Position numbers and translations under genes: made by a program. From assembly GCF_900187385.1 (NCBI RefSeq), contig NZ_FYEY01000001.1, positions 3,906,001-3,970,000 of the forward strand: 64,000 nucleotides of DNA. Reading direction: 5' to 3'. Source of the DNA: Streptomyces sp. 2114.4. GTDB lineage: Bacteria; Actinomycetota; Actinomycetes; Streptomycetales; Streptomycetaceae. Under the pieces are notes generated by a model. The model saw only the letters and a list, made by a program, of their open reading frames with translations. It had not been told where the DNA came from and ran no database searches. Below are positions 16,196-25,919 of this stretch, piece after piece; the first letter of the stretch is position 1; each line of letters opens with the position of its first letter.

Positions 16196-17785
16196 ATGGG
16201 TGAGGCGAGCCGAGAGGGGGGCGGCGACCCGCCTCCGGCGCCGCGCAGGCCCAGCATTCCCTCCTGGGCCACCGCGGCCGAGCCCGATCCACGGCGCTGG
16301 TGGGCGCTGGTGGTGATCGCGATTGCCCAGTTGATGGTGGTGCTGGACGCGACCATCGTGAATATCGCGCTGCCGTCGGCTCAGCGGGACCTGGGGATGT
16401 CGGACGCGAACCGCCAGTGGGTGATCACCGCGTACACGCTCGCCTTCGGCGGGCTGCTGCTGCTCGGCGGGCGGGTCGCCGACCTGGTGGGGCGGAAGCG
16501 GACCTTCATGATCGGGCTGGTCGGCTTCGCCGTCGCGTCCGGGCTGGGCGGCGCGGCCACCGGATCCGGGCTGTTGTTCGGGGCGCGGGCACTGCAGGGC
16601 GCCTTCGCGGCGCTGCTGGCCCCCTCCGCACTGTCGTTGCTGACCACCACCTTCACCATCGGGAAGGAACGCAGCAAGGCCTTCGGCATCTACGGGGCGA
16701 TCGCGGGCGGGGGCGCGGCCATCGGGCTGATCGCCGGCGGGCTGCTGACCGAGTATCTGAACTGGCGCTGGTGCCTGTACGTGAACATCCCGATCGCCGT
16801 GATCGCCCTCACCGGCGCCGCCGTCTTCCTGCGCGACCGCCCCGAGCGGGGGCGCGTTTCCCTGGACGTTCCGGGTGTGGTGCTGGGCTGCGGCGGTCTG
16901 GTCGCGATCGTCTACGGGTGCAGCGAAGCGGAGCCGCGGGGCTGGGGGGACGGGCTGGTCCTCGGGCTGCTGCTGGGGGGCGTGGTGCTGCTGGGCGTCT
17001 TCGCGTGGTGGCAGACGAGGGCGCGCCACCCCCTGCTGCCGTTGCACATCGTCCGCAACCGGAATCGTGGCGGCGCCTTCCTTACCATGGCGCTGGCGGT
17101 CATCGGGCTGTTCGGAATGTTCCTGTTCATGACCTATTACCTGCAGACCGTGCTCGGGTATTCACCGGTCAGGACCGGGGTGGCCTTCCTGCCGATGGTG
17201 GCGGCGATCGTCGTCGGGTCGACGCAGATCTCGGCGAGGCTGCTGCACCGGATCCCGCCCCGGTTCCTGATGGTCCCCGGCGCCCTCCTCGCCTCCGCGG
17301 GGCTCTTCACCCTGACCTTCCTGACGGCCGAGCCCGCGTATGTCTCCCATGTACTTCCGGCCATGCTGCTCGTCGGCCTCGGCATGGGCCTGACCTTCAT
17401 GCCGGTGATGGCGACGGCCACGTCCGGGGTGGCCGCGCACGACTCCGGTGTCACGTCCGCGACGGTCAACACGGCGCAGCAGGTGGGCGGTTCGATCGGT
17501 ACGGCGCTGCTGAACACGATCGCGACCTCGACGAGTGCGGCGTACATCGCGGACCACCTGGCGGCCGCGGCCCGCAGCAGCGGGGCGCTCGGCCTCACCC
17601 CGGCGGTGCGGGAGGGGATCGTCAAGAGCGGAGTGGTGCACGGGTTCACCGTGGCCATCGGCGCGGGTTCAGCGATCATGCTGCTGGCCGCGCTGGTCGC
17701 CGGGCTGCTGGTCAACGGCCGGCCCGCGAGGCAGGGCCGGATCCCGGCGGAGGACCGCACGAGGCCGGCGGACGCGGCGGCGTGA
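16196..17785 (+). CDS. MFS drug/proton antiporter, DHA2 (EmrB/QacA) family
   Basis: Encodes 529 residues. The ATG at 16196 follows GAGGTGGG; a GTG three bases upstream is also possible. Fourteen hydrophobic segments are expected. The first loop has LMVVLDATIVNIALPS, the DHA2 motif 'LDxTIVNVALP'. Motif A is GRVADLVGRKR between helices 2 and 3, and the helix-5 motif C region contains AGGGAAIGLIAGGLL. The family exports hydrophobic drugs or secondary metabolites in exchange for protons. No TetR-type repressor gene is adjacent, which is unusual for this family in Streptomyces. The substrate is unknown. Confidence 0.9.
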   Translation: MGEASREGGGDPPPAPRRPSIPSWATAAEPDPRRWWALVVIAIAQLMVVLDATIVNIALPSAQRDLGMSDANRQWVITAYTLAFGGLLLLGGRVADLVGRKRTFMIGLVGFAVASGLGGAATGSGLLFGARALQGAFAALLAPSALSLLTTTFTIGKERSKAFGIYGAIAGGGAAIGLIAGGLLTEYLNWRWCLYVNIPIAVIALTGAAVFLRDRPERGRVSLDVPGVVLGCGGLVAIVYGCSEAEPRGWGDGLVLGLLLGGVVLLGVFAWWQTRARHPLLPLHIVRNRNRGGAFLTMALAVIGLFGMFLFMTYYLQTVLGYSPVRTGVAFLPMVAAIVVGSTQISARLLHRIPPRFLMVPGALLASAGLFTLTFLTAEPAYVSHVLPAMLLVGLGMGLTFMPVMATATSGVAAHDSGVTSATVNTAQQVGGSIGTALLNTIATSTSAAYIADHLAAAARSSGALGLTPAVREGIVKSGVVHGFTVAIGAGSAIMLLAALVAGLLVNGRPARQGRIPAEDRTRPADAAA

Positions 17786-17912
17786 GAGGGCGGAACGGGC
17801 GGGCCGGTCGCCCCGGGAAAGGCCGCGCGGGCACCCCCACCCCGTCCAGTACGATATTGACGTTCCGTAAAGCAAATCCTCACTCACCGTAGCGACTTGG
17901 GAGCAGCCGGCA

Positions 17913-19631
17913 ATGGCTCGACACCTCATCACCAGCGCCCTTCCGTATATCAACGGGATCAAGCACCTGGGCAACATGGTGGGGTCCATGCTCCCGGCCG
18001 ATGTGTATGCGCGGTATATGCGGCAGCGCGGGCACGACGTGCTCTACATCTGCGCGACGGACGAGCACGGGACCCCCGCCGAGCTGGCGGCGAAGGACGC
18101 GGGCCAGTCGGTCGACGCGTTCTGCGCGGAGCAGCACGACAAGCAGAAGGCGATCTACGAGGGCTTCGGCCTCGAATTCGACTACTTCGGCCGGAGCTCG
18201 TCGCGGGAGAACGTGGAGCTGACGCAGCACTTCGCGCGCAAGCTCCACGAGAACGGCTTCATCGAGGAGCGGGCGATCCGCCAGGTCTTCTCGATCGCCG
18301 ACGACCGCTTCCTGCCCGACCGCTACATCGTCGGTACGTGTCCGCACTGCGGCTACGACAAGGCGCGCGGCGACCAGTGCGAGAACTGCACCCGGGTGCT
18401 CGACCCGACCGATCTGATCGACGCCCGGTCGGCGATCAGCGGCAGCGGTGAGCTGGAGGTGCGCGAGACCAAGCACCTCTTCCTGCTTCAGTCGAAGCTG
18501 CAGCACGAGGTCGAGGGCTGGCTGGACGGCAACGGCAGCAAGGACTGGCCGACGCTGGCCTCGTCCATCGCGCACAAGTGGCTGACCGAAGGCCTCCAGG
18601 ACCGGGCGATCACCCGTGACCTGGACTGGGGCGTTCCTGTGCCGGCCGATGTGTGGCCGGAGCTGGCGGCCGAGGGCAAGGTCTTCTACGTCTGGTTCGA
18701 CGCCCCGATCGAGTACATCGGGTCGACCAAGGAGTGGGCGGACGCCGTCTCCGACGGCAGCCGCGACTGGAAGTCGTGGTGGTACGAGGCCGATGACGTC
18801 CGGTACACGGAGTTCATGGCGAAGGACAATGTGCCGTTCCACTCCGTGATGTTCCCGGCGACGCAGCTGGGCACCCGCGAGCCGTGGAAGAAGGTCGACT
18901 TCCTCAAGGCCTTCAACTGGCTCAACTACTACGGCGGGAAGTTCTCCACCTCCCAGCGGCGCGGCATCTTCACGGACGCGGCGCTGGAGCTGCTGCCCGC
19001 CGACTACTGGCGCTACTTCCTGATCGCCAACGCCCCGGAGTCGGACGACACCTCCTTCACCTGGGAGCTGTTCTCGGCGTCGGTCAACAAGGACCTGGCG
19101 GACACCCTCGGCAACTTCGTCAACCGGGTGCTGTCGTTCTCCCGCAAGCGCTTCGGTGACGAGGTGCCCGCGGGCGCCGAGGCCGGGGCCGCGGAGCAGA
19201 AGCTCGGCGAGGAGATCGCCGGGCTGCTGGCGGAGTACGAGGGCCACATGGAGGCCCTGCAGTTCCGTAAGGCCGCGGCCTCGCTGCGCGCCCTGTGGAG
19301 CGCGGGCAACTCCTACCTGGAGGAGAAGGCCCCGTGGCTGGAGATCAAGACCGACAAGGACGCGGCGGCGCTGACGCTGCGGACGGCGATGAACCTCATC
19401 CACCTCTACGCGATCGTCTCCGAGCCGTTCATCCCGTCGTCGGCCAAGGCGATGCGGGGGGCTTTCGCCCTGGAGAACGACACCGCGGTGTGGGTCTCTC
19501 CCAAGGAGGCGCAGGCACTGGCCTCGGTGCCCGCCGGGACGCCCTTCACGGTGCCGCCGGTGCTCTTCGCGAAGATCACCGAGGACGATCTGGAGTCCTA
19601 CCGCGAGCGCTTCGGCGGCGCGGAGCAGTAA
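17913..19631 (+). CDS. metG: Methionyl-tRNA synthetase
   Basis: Encodes 572 residues from the ATG at 17913. The class I signature is HLGN in YINGIKHLGNMVGSML (the HIGH motif), and the KMSKS loop is KFSTSQRRG. A zinc knuckle CPHCGYDKARGDQCENC lies near residues 145-161. The anticodon-binding alpha-helical domain follows. No C-terminal tRNA-binding (Trbp111-like) extension is present. It charges tRNA-Met in the cytosol and is essential. It is monocistronic, with a terminator at 19733-19764. Confidence 0.97.
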   Translation: MARHLITSALPYINGIKHLGNMVGSMLPADVYARYMRQRGHDVLYICATDEHGTPAELAAKDAGQSVDAFCAEQHDKQKAIYEGFGLEFDYFGRSSSRENVELTQHFARKLHENGFIEERAIRQVFSIADDRFLPDRYIVGTCPHCGYDKARGDQCENCTRVLDPTDLIDARSAISGSGELEVRETKHLFLLQSKLQHEVEGWLDGNGSKDWPTLASSIAHKWLTEGLQDRAITRDLDWGVPVPADVWPELAAEGKVFYVWFDAPIEYIGSTKEWADAVSDGSRDWKSWWYEADDVRYTEFMAKDNVPFHSVMFPATQLGTREPWKKVDFLKAFNWLNYYGGKFSTSQRRGIFTDAALELLPADYWRYFLIANAPESDDTSFTWELFSASVNKDLADTLGNFVNRVLSFSRKRFGDEVPAGAEAGAAEQKLGEEIAGLLAEYEGHMEALQFRKAAASLRALWSAGNSYLEEKAPWLEIKTDKDAAALTLRTAMNLIHLYAIVSEPFIPSSAKAMRGAFALENDTAVWVSPKEAQALASVPAGTPFTVPPVLFAKITEDDLESYRERFGGAEQ

Positions 19632-19732
19632 GCCACGTCCGCCCGTGCGCGCCGGTTCCGGCCGGCGCCCCGGGGCGGTAAGCCGGTTCGGGCGCGGGCG
19701 TGTTCGCGCCCGGACCTCTCAGCACCGCACTC

Positions 19733-19764
19733 GCGCCCGTCCGCCCCCTGGGTCGGACGGGCGC
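19733..19764. terminator. Stem-loop terminator after metG
   Basis: An 11-bp perfect stem GCGCCCGTCCG/CGGACGGGCGC (19733-19743 with 19754-19764) closes a 10-nt loop. It lies between convergent metG and the GT-C-like gene, so it may serve both strands. Confidence 0.75.
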
Positions 19765-19804
19765 ACTGCGTCCGGAGGCCTTCCGGTCCCCGGCAGGACG
19801 TCGC

Positions 19805-21529
19805 TCAGCGCTTGCGCGGCGAGGACACATAAGCGGCCGGCCGCCCGAAGGCCGGCACCGGCGGCAGGGTGACCCGCCGCCAGCCACGGGCGTAGGCCGG
19901 CGGCCGCTGACCGCCTGCCACCACGACGGCGACCGGACGGCGCGCACCCAGCCGGGCCAGGCCCGCGGGGGTGATGCTGGCGTCATGGCCGCGGGGCTGG
20001 CGGGACGCACAGCCCGCCCGGTACGCCACCCGTACCGCCTCCTCGCCGCTCACCACACACGGCGGCCGTACGCCGGCCGCCCGCAGCGCCGTGGCGATCC
20101 GCTCGACACCTGCCTGTGCCCGTGCGGTGCTCCGCACCATCGTGTGCCAGACCGTCAGTTGGATGACCTCGTGGCTCAGCAGCACAAGGACGAGGACGGC
20201 CACCGCCCAGGCGTGCCGGCGGCGCGGCAGGAGGGTCAGCCAGTACAGGAACCAGGCGGCCGGCATCATCAGCAGGGCGTAGGCGGGCAGCAGGAAGCGG
20301 GGCGCCGCGTAGTCCACCGTCAGGAGGTAGGGGGCGGCCAGGCAGAAGCCGGCCAGGGCCGGGAGGACGACGGGAGCCGGGCCGTACCGGTGCAGCGGGC
20401 CGCGGGGGTCGCTCAGGCGCACCAGCGGCCACGCGGGACCGCGGCCGTGCCGCCCGCCGCCGGGGGTGGGGTCGTCCGCCGGATCCGGGCCGAAGCTACC
20501 GGGCCGGATGGGGGCCAGCCCGAGGGGGTGCCGGGCCCCGCTGCGCTCCGCCGGCCCGTACCCGTGCAGCCCGCCACGCGGCTCGCGGGCACGCAGCGCC
20601 GCCCACACCGCTCCGGCGACCGCCAGGGGCAGCACCAGCCACCACACCGCCGTCACCGGGTGTTCCCAGCTCAGATGGCAGGGGCGGCACAGGGTCTTGC
20701 CCTGGAGTGCCCGTGCGTGGTCGTCGAAGGTCAGATGCCAGCCGAGACCACCCTGAATCTGCGCGGCCCTGTGCAGCCGCGCCAGGAGCCCGCCGTAAGA
20801 CAGATACGCCTCCACGACCCAGGGGGCACACCCCAGCGCCAGGCCGGCCGGCAGCGCGAGCAGCACCGCGGGGCGCCGCCAGGACGGGACGCACAGCGCG
20901 GCGGCGCAGAGCGGCACGGCCAGCCAGATGGCGTCGGTGGGACGCATCAGCGCGGCCACGGCGACCGCGGCGGCGAGGCCGGCCGCGGCACGCCAGTCGC
21001 GGCGCGGGGCCAGTTGGCGGGGCTGCTGCCGTACGGCCCGCAGGAAGCAGCCGGTGGCGGCGAGCGCGGCGTAGCCGACCCACAGGTTGGGCATCGCCTG
21101 CCCGCCGTAGAAGAGCGTGACCCACAGCCCGGCGAACAGCGCGCCGCCCAGGGCCGGTACGGGGGCGGGCAGCACCCGGCGCCAGGTGCACAGGGTGAGC
21201 AGAAGCGCGGCGCCGGAGAGCACCGCGAGGTAGCAGTGCAGCACGGTCGCCGAGGTCGTCACGGCCGCCACCGGGGCGAGCAGGAAGGTGACACCGCGAG
21301 CGCGCGGGGCGCTGAAGAACGCGGCCGGCGCATGAGGGTCGACCTGGCTGACGTACACCGTCTCGTCCCACCCCAGGCCGGGCGCGGCGACGGCGGAGGC
21401 GAGCAGGCAGGCGGTGAAGACGACGGCCACGGCGGTGAGCCACCGCAGGTCGCCTGCCGGGACGGGGCGGGTCACCCGAGCCGGCGGCCCCAGGGCGGAC
21501 CTGGCGGTGAGGAGACTTGCTTGCTGCAT
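19805..21529 (-). CDS. Polytopic membrane protein, GT-C/ArnT-like glycosyltransferase fold (putative)
   Basis: Encodes 574 residues if started at the ATG at 21529; a longer start at 21646 would add 39 Arg/Pro-rich residues. About 10-12 hydrophobic helices are present. The first extracytoplasmic loop has GLGWDETVYVSQVDPHAP, where a D/E pair after the first helix is characteristic of lipid-linked-sugar transferases of the GT-C superfamily (PMT/ArnT). The ~60-residue polar insert near the middle is rich in Arg/Gly/Pro. The C-terminal ~100 residues form a small soluble domain (VERIATALRAAGVRPPCVVS). The function is inferred from the fold only; donor and acceptor are unknown. Confidence 0.65.
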   Translation of the reverse strand: MQQASLLTARSALGPPARVTRPVPAGDLRWLTAVAVVFTACLLASAVAAPGLGWDETVYVSQVDPHAPAAFFSAPRARGVTFLLAPVAAVTTSATVLHCYLAVLSGAALLLTLCTWRRVLPAPVPALGGALFAGLWVTLFYGGQAMPNLWVGYAALAATGCFLRAVRQQPRQLAPRRDWRAAAGLAAAVAVAALMRPTDAIWLAVPLCAAALCVPSWRRPAVLLALPAGLALGCAPWVVEAYLSYGGLLARLHRAAQIQGGLGWHLTFDDHARALQGKTLCRPCHLSWEHPVTAVWWLVLPLAVAGAVWAALRAREPRGGLHGYGPAERSGARHPLGLAPIRPGSFGPDPADDPTPGGGRHGRGPAWPLVRLSDPRGPLHRYGPAPVVLPALAGFCLAAPYLLTVDYAAPRFLLPAYALLMMPAAWFLYWLTLLPRRRHAWAVAVLVLVLLSHEVIQLTVWHTMVRSTARAQAGVERIATALRAAGVRPPCVVSGEEAVRVAYRAGCASRQPRGHDASITPAGLARLGARRPVAVVVAGGQRPPAYARGWRRVTLPPVPAFGRPAAYVSSPRKR

Positions 21530-21661
21530 GGGCACCACAGTGCGTGCCCTGCCGGGGCCCTGCCACACGGATGGGGCGGTCGGGGCACTCGGCCGGATCC
21601 GGAGCCGTCCGCGGGGGCGTGCCGCTCCCGGCCGAGGGGGCCGCACACGGGCCGGGGCGGC

Positions 21662-21675
21662 GTTTCACGTGAAAC
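21662..21675. other. parS site 2
   Basis: A perfect GTTTCACGTGAAAC in the gap between the GT-C-like gene and the end of aspS. Confidence 0.92.
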
Positions 21676-21721
21676 GCCGCCCCTCAGCCTGTCCGGGGCT
21701 TCTCGCCCCGGGCGATGCCGC

Positions 21722-23485
21722 CTACTTCGCCTGCGGCTTGCGCAGGGAGAGGTGCAGCTCCTTGAGGCGCGCCTCGTCGACCTCGCTCGGGGCGCCCATC
21801 AGCAGGTCCTGGGCGTTGCCGTTGAGCGGGAAGGCGATGGTCTCGCGGATGTTGGGCTCGTCGGCCAGCAGCATGACGATGCGGTCGACGCCGGGGGCGA
21901 TGCCACCGTGCGGCGGGGCGCCGAACTTGAAGGCACGGAGCATGCCGCCGAACTCCGCCTCGACCGTCTCCTTGTCGTAGCCGGCGATCGCGAAGGCCTT
22001 GTACATGACCTCGGGCTCGTGGTTACGGATGGCGCCGGAGGACAGCTCGGTGCCGTTGCAGACGATGTCGTACTGCCAGGCCAGGATGTCCAGCGGGTCC
22101 TTGGTCTCCAGCGCCTCCAGGCCGCCCTGCGGCATGGAGAAGGGGTTGTGCGAGAACTCGATCTTGCCGGTGTCCTCGTCCTTCTCGAACATCGGGAAGT
22201 CGACGATCCAGCAGAAGCGGAACTCGTCCTCGACGAAGCGGCCGACGCGCTTGGCGGCCTCGACGCGGACCGCACCCATGATCTTGGAGACCTCGTCGAA
22301 CTCGCCGGCGCCGAAGAAGACCGCGTGGCCGGGCTTGAGGTCCAGGGCGGCGACCAGCGCCTTGACGTCGTCCTCGGTGAGGAACTTGGCGATCGGGCCG
22401 GTCAGCGCATTCTCCTCGCCGACCCGGACCCAGGCCAGGCCCTTGGCGCCCTGCTGGACGGCGAAGTCACCCAGCTGGTCGAAGAACTTGCGCGACTGGT
22501 CGGCGGTGTCCGGCACGGCCAGGGCGCGGACGTGCTTGTCGGCGAAGGCCTTGAAGCCGGAGCCCGCGAAGACGTCCGAGACATCGACCAGCTCCAGCTC
22601 GGCGCGCAGGTCCGGCTTGTCGGAGCCGTACTTGAGCATCGCCTCGCGGAACGGGATGCGCGGGAAGGGCGAGGTGACCGTACGGCCGTTGCCGAACTCG
22701 GTGAACAGCTCGGTCATCAGCTTCTCGACGGGCCGGAAGACATCCTCCTGTTCGACGAAGCTCATCTCGATGTCGAGCTGGTAGAACTCGCCCGGCGAGC
22801 GGTCCGCGCGGGCGTCCTCGTCGCGGAAGCAGGGCGCGATCTGGAAGTAGCGGTCGAAGCCCGCGATCATCAGCAGCTGCTTGAACTGCTGCGGGGCCTG
22901 CGGCAGCGCATAGAACTTGCCGGCGTGCAGACGCGAGGGGACCAGGAAGTCGCGGGCACCCTCGGGGGAGGTCGCGGACAGGATCGGGGTCGCCATCTCG
23001 TTGAAGCCGAGGGCCACCATCTTGTGGCGGATGGCGGAGATGACGGCGGTGCGCAGCATGATGTTGCGGTGCATCCGCTCGCGGCGCAGGTCGAGGAAGC
23101 GGTACTCGAGGCGCCGCTCCTCGTTGACGCCGTCGTCCGCGTTGATCGTGAAGGGGATCTGGTCGGCGGCGCCGAGCACCTCGACGTCGGAGACCTCGAT
23201 CTCGATCTCGCCCGTCGGCAGGTCGGGGTTGACGTTGTCGGCGCCGCGCGCGCTGACCTTGCCGTCGATCCGGACGACGGTCTCCTTGGTCAGGGAGCCA
23301 AGGGCCTCGTTGGCGGGGGTGCCGGGGCGGGCGACGAGCTGAACGAGACCGTAGTGGTCACGCAGATCGATGAAGAGGATGCCGCCCAGGTCACGTCGAT
23401 TGTGCAGCCAGCCGCTGAGGCGGACGTCGGTGTCGACGTCCGCGGCTCGGAGCTCGCCGCAGTTATGGGACCGGTACCGATGCAT
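21722..23485 (-). CDS. aspS: Aspartyl-tRNA synthetase (bacterial type)
   Basis: Encodes 587 residues from the ATG at 23485. The N-terminal OB-fold anticodon-binding domain reads VRLSGWLHNRRDLGGILFID. Class II motif 2 is CFRDEDARADRSPGEFYQLD and motif 3 is GGIAPGVDRIVMLL near the C-terminus. The ~120-residue GAD insertion of bacterial AspRS sits between motifs 2 and 3 and contributes to the usual length of about 590. It charges tRNA-Asp; whether it is also non-discriminating for tRNA-Asn cannot be told here. It is transcribed divergently from the SpoIIE-type phosphatase gene. Confidence 0.97.
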   Translation of the reverse strand: MHRYRSHNCGELRAADVDTDVRLSGWLHNRRDLGGILFIDLRDHYGLVQLVARPGTPANEALGSLTKETVVRIDGKVSARGADNVNPDLPTGEIEIEVSDVEVLGAADQIPFTINADDGVNEERRLEYRFLDLRRERMHRNIMLRTAVISAIRHKMVALGFNEMATPILSATSPEGARDFLVPSRLHAGKFYALPQAPQQFKQLLMIAGFDRYFQIAPCFRDEDARADRSPGEFYQLDIEMSFVEQEDVFRPVEKLMTELFTEFGNGRTVTSPFPRIPFREAMLKYGSDKPDLRAELELVDVSDVFAGSGFKAFADKHVRALAVPDTADQSRKFFDQLGDFAVQQGAKGLAWVRVGEENALTGPIAKFLTEDDVKALVAALDLKPGHAVFFGAGEFDEVSKIMGAVRVEAAKRVGRFVEDEFRFCWIVDFPMFEKDEDTGKIEFSHNPFSMPQGGLEALETKDPLDILAWQYDIVCNGTELSSGAIRNHEPEVMYKAFAIAGYDKETVEAEFGGMLRAFKFGAPPHGGIAPGVDRIVMLLADEPNIRETIAFPLNGNAQDLLMGAPSEVDEARLKELHLSLRKPQAK

Positions 23486-23606
23486 CGCTCATCCAAGTCG
23501 TCGCGAGGTCGAGGTGAGGAGTTGTCGGGAGAGGGAGAGGAAAAGGAGTACGGGCGCGGGTGCCCGGTCGCTCTCCCCGTGGATCACCCGAAAGGCCACC
23601 CCAGGA

Positions 23607-23628
23607 TTGACATAACCGCTCCAGGTTA
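23607..23628. promoter_or_regulatory. Possible promoter/operator between aspS and the phosphatase gene
   Basis: TTGACA (23607-23612), a good -35 hexamer on the + strand, abuts the inverted repeat TAACC-N6-GGTTA (23613-23628). It lies 120-145 bases from either start codon, so it may control either gene. Confidence 0.35.
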
Positions 23629-23750
23629 CCGTCCCGGCCCGCACGTCTTCGTTGACATATACGCATCAGCGGAGCGGGGTGTCTCCATTGGGACGATGGT
23701 CACGTCCGGATCGCTGGCCCGGTCCCGCTAAACACACATAAAGTGAGGCA

Positions 23751-25919
23751 ATGCGCACCGAGGATCTCCTGGCCGCCATCGCGACCGGCCTGTGGCGCTG
23801 GGACAACGCGGCGGGACGGGTGACCCTCGACTCCGAAGCGGCCCGGCTGCTCGGGCTGCCCGCCGCCCCGGTGGAGCTGACCGAGGCCGCGGTGCGCTCC
23901 CGTTTTCATCCCGTCGACTTCGCCGAGATCAACGGGATCGTGCAGCTCGCGCTCGCCGAGAAGACGCTCGCCGAGGCCCGGCTGCGCATCGTGGACGAGC
24001 GCGGACGGGTGCAGCGCATCGTCCGCTCCCGCTCCCGCCCCCGCATCGTCGACGGCGGCTTCGAGCTGGTCGGCACTCTTCAGGAGGTGCCCGAGCCGCA
24101 GCCCGGTACCTCCGCCGCGCACACCCCGATCACCGGCGACTGGCGCCGCTCACGCGAGGCGTTCCTGCTGGACGCGGGCCGGGGGCTGGCCGAGGCGCGG
24201 TCCACCGCCGAGGTGCTGCGGGTCGCGGCCGGACTGTCCATGCCCGGGTTCATGCCGGACGGGCTGGCGGTCTTCGGTATCGAGGGCGACCGGCTGTCGG
24301 TCATCGGCCATCACGGCCACCACGGCGACGACGAGCGGCCGTTCGTCGCCATGACGCTGGAGACCGACTATCCGGCCGCCGAGGTCATCCGTACCGGCCG
24401 GGCCATCTATCTGCCCACGCCCGAGGAGTACAGCCGCCGTTACCCCGGCACCTGGCCGCTGGCCGCCCGCTTCCGCCGGACGTCCTGGGCGTTCCTGCCG
24501 CTGGTGAACGCGGGCCGGACGATCGGCGCCTGGATGGCGGCGTTCGCCCAGCCGGTGGCGTTCACGCCCGATGAGCGCTCGGTGCTGACCACCGTCGCCC
24601 GGATGCTGGCACAGGCGCTGGCCAGGGCCGGTATGCAGGAGGAGCAGCAGGAGCTGGCACTGGGGCTGCAGCGCAGCATGATGCCCACGGTGCAGCCGGA
24701 CATCCCGGGGATGACGGTCGCGGCCCGCTATGTCCCGACCGGCGGCGGGCTGACGGTCGGCGGCGACTGGTACGACATGATCCCGCTGCCGTCCGGCCGG
24801 ATCGCGCTGGTCATCGGGGATGTCCAGGGGCACGACGTACGGGCGGCGGGCCTGATGGGGCAGCTGCGGATCGCACTGCGGGCCTACGCCTCCGAGGGCC
24901 ACCACCCCGATGCGGTGCTCTCCCGCGCCTCCCGGTTCCTGGCCGGGATCAACGAGACCGAACTCCGCGGCCACGGCGAGGACCAGCGCTTTGCGACCTG
25001 CCTCTATATCGAGGTGGACCCGGCGACGGGGCTGCTGGACATCGCACGGGCCGGCCACCCCGACCCGGCGATCCGGATGAGCGACGGCACGGTGCTGGTC
25101 CGGCCCACCGCGGGCGGGCTGCCGCTGGGCATCGTCCCGGACGCCGACTACCCGACCACCCGGCTCGTCCTGGAGCCCGGCGAGACCATGATGGTGTGCA
25201 CCGACGGGCTGATCGAGACCGGCGGCCACGATCTGGAGACCGGCCGGGAGCGGCTGCGCGACATCATCGAGGCGCATCAGCCCGGCGGGGACGGCGAGAG
25301 CCTGGAGCGGCTGGCCGACGCCCTGGTCCAGGCCGTGCACGGCCCGTCCTCGCACCACACCACCGGGCCGCTGGCGGACCGCCGCGAGGACGACATCGCC
25401 GTGCTCCTGCTGTGCCGCGAAGCCGCCGGCTGCGGGGTCGGGACCGGCGGCCTGTTCGCGCCGCAGCCCATACGGCGCACGGTGCTCTCCGTCGCGCAGG
25501 CCGAGCCGGAGCGGATAGCCGAGGCGCGCCGTCAGGTCCGTGACGTGCTGCACGACTGGGCCGACCCGGACCAGGTGGACTCGGCGGTGCTGATGGTCTC
25601 CGAGATGGTCACCAACGTCCTGCTGCACACCGACGGAGAGGCGCTGCTGGTCGCCGAGATCACCGGTGAGCGGGGCGCCCGGCGCATCCGCGTCGATGTC
25701 GCCGACAGCAGCGATGAGCTGCCGCACCGCCGCAGCCCCGGCGAACTGGCGTCGTCGGGGCGCGGTCTGATGCTGCTGGAACTGCTGGCCGGCTCCTGGG
25801 GCGTGGACCCGCGCGGGGACGGCAAGTCGACGTGGTTCGAGCTCTACGAGGACGCGGGGGACGCGGCGGGTCCGGTGTCACCTGAGTCCGGGCCCGCGGA
25901 GTCCGGTCCCGCGGCGTAG
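23751..25919 (+). CDS. PP2C-type (SpoIIE) Ser phosphatase with PAS, GAF and HATPase domains
   Basis: Encodes 722 residues from the ATG at 23751. A PAS-like segment (WDNAAGRVTLDSEAARLLGL) opens the protein. A GAF-like domain lies at about 145-300. The PP2C/SpoIIE domain (about 330-555) has GGDWYDMIPLPSGRIALVIG and DVQGHDVRAAGLMGQLR, the metal-binding Asp motifs. The last ~130 residues are an RsbW-like histidine-kinase-type ATPase (SEMVTNVLLHTDG as N box, SSGRGLMLLELLAG as G box). In Streptomyces such proteins regulate anti-sigma/anti-anti-sigma switches, dephosphorylating an anti-anti-sigma and possibly rephosphorylating it. The last 76 bases overlap the convergent AI-2E gene. Confidence 0.9.
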   Translation: MRTEDLLAAIATGLWRWDNAAGRVTLDSEAARLLGLPAAPVELTEAAVRSRFHPVDFAEINGIVQLALAEKTLAEARLRIVDERGRVQRIVRSRSRPRIVDGGFELVGTLQEVPEPQPGTSAAHTPITGDWRRSREAFLLDAGRGLAEARSTAEVLRVAAGLSMPGFMPDGLAVFGIEGDRLSVIGHHGHHGDDERPFVAMTLETDYPAAEVIRTGRAIYLPTPEEYSRRYPGTWPLAARFRRTSWAFLPLVNAGRTIGAWMAAFAQPVAFTPDERSVLTTVARMLAQALARAGMQEEQQELALGLQRSMMPTVQPDIPGMTVAARYVPTGGGLTVGGDWYDMIPLPSGRIALVIGDVQGHDVRAAGLMGQLRIALRAYASEGHHPDAVLSRASRFLAGINETELRGHGEDQRFATCLYIEVDPATGLLDIARAGHPDPAIRMSDGTVLVRPTAGGLPLGIVPDADYPTTRLVLEPGETMMVCTDGLIETGGHDLETGRERLRDIIEAHQPGGDGESLERLADALVQAVHGPSSHHTTGPLADRREDDIAVLLLCREAAGCGVGTGGLFAPQPIRRTVLSVAQAEPERIAEARRQVRDVLHDWADPDQVDSAVLMVSEMVTNVLLHTDGEALLVAEITGERGARRIRVDVADSSDELPHRRSPGELASSGRGLMLLELLAGSWGVDPRGDGKSTWFELYEDAGDAAGPVSPESGPAESGPAA

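Noticed and set aside
19700..23731. A 1,343-codon open frame on the + strand
   Set aside because: It lies antisense to the GT-C-like gene and aspS, whose homology is clear. Its Arg/Gly/Ala composition is that of a GC-rich shadow frame.
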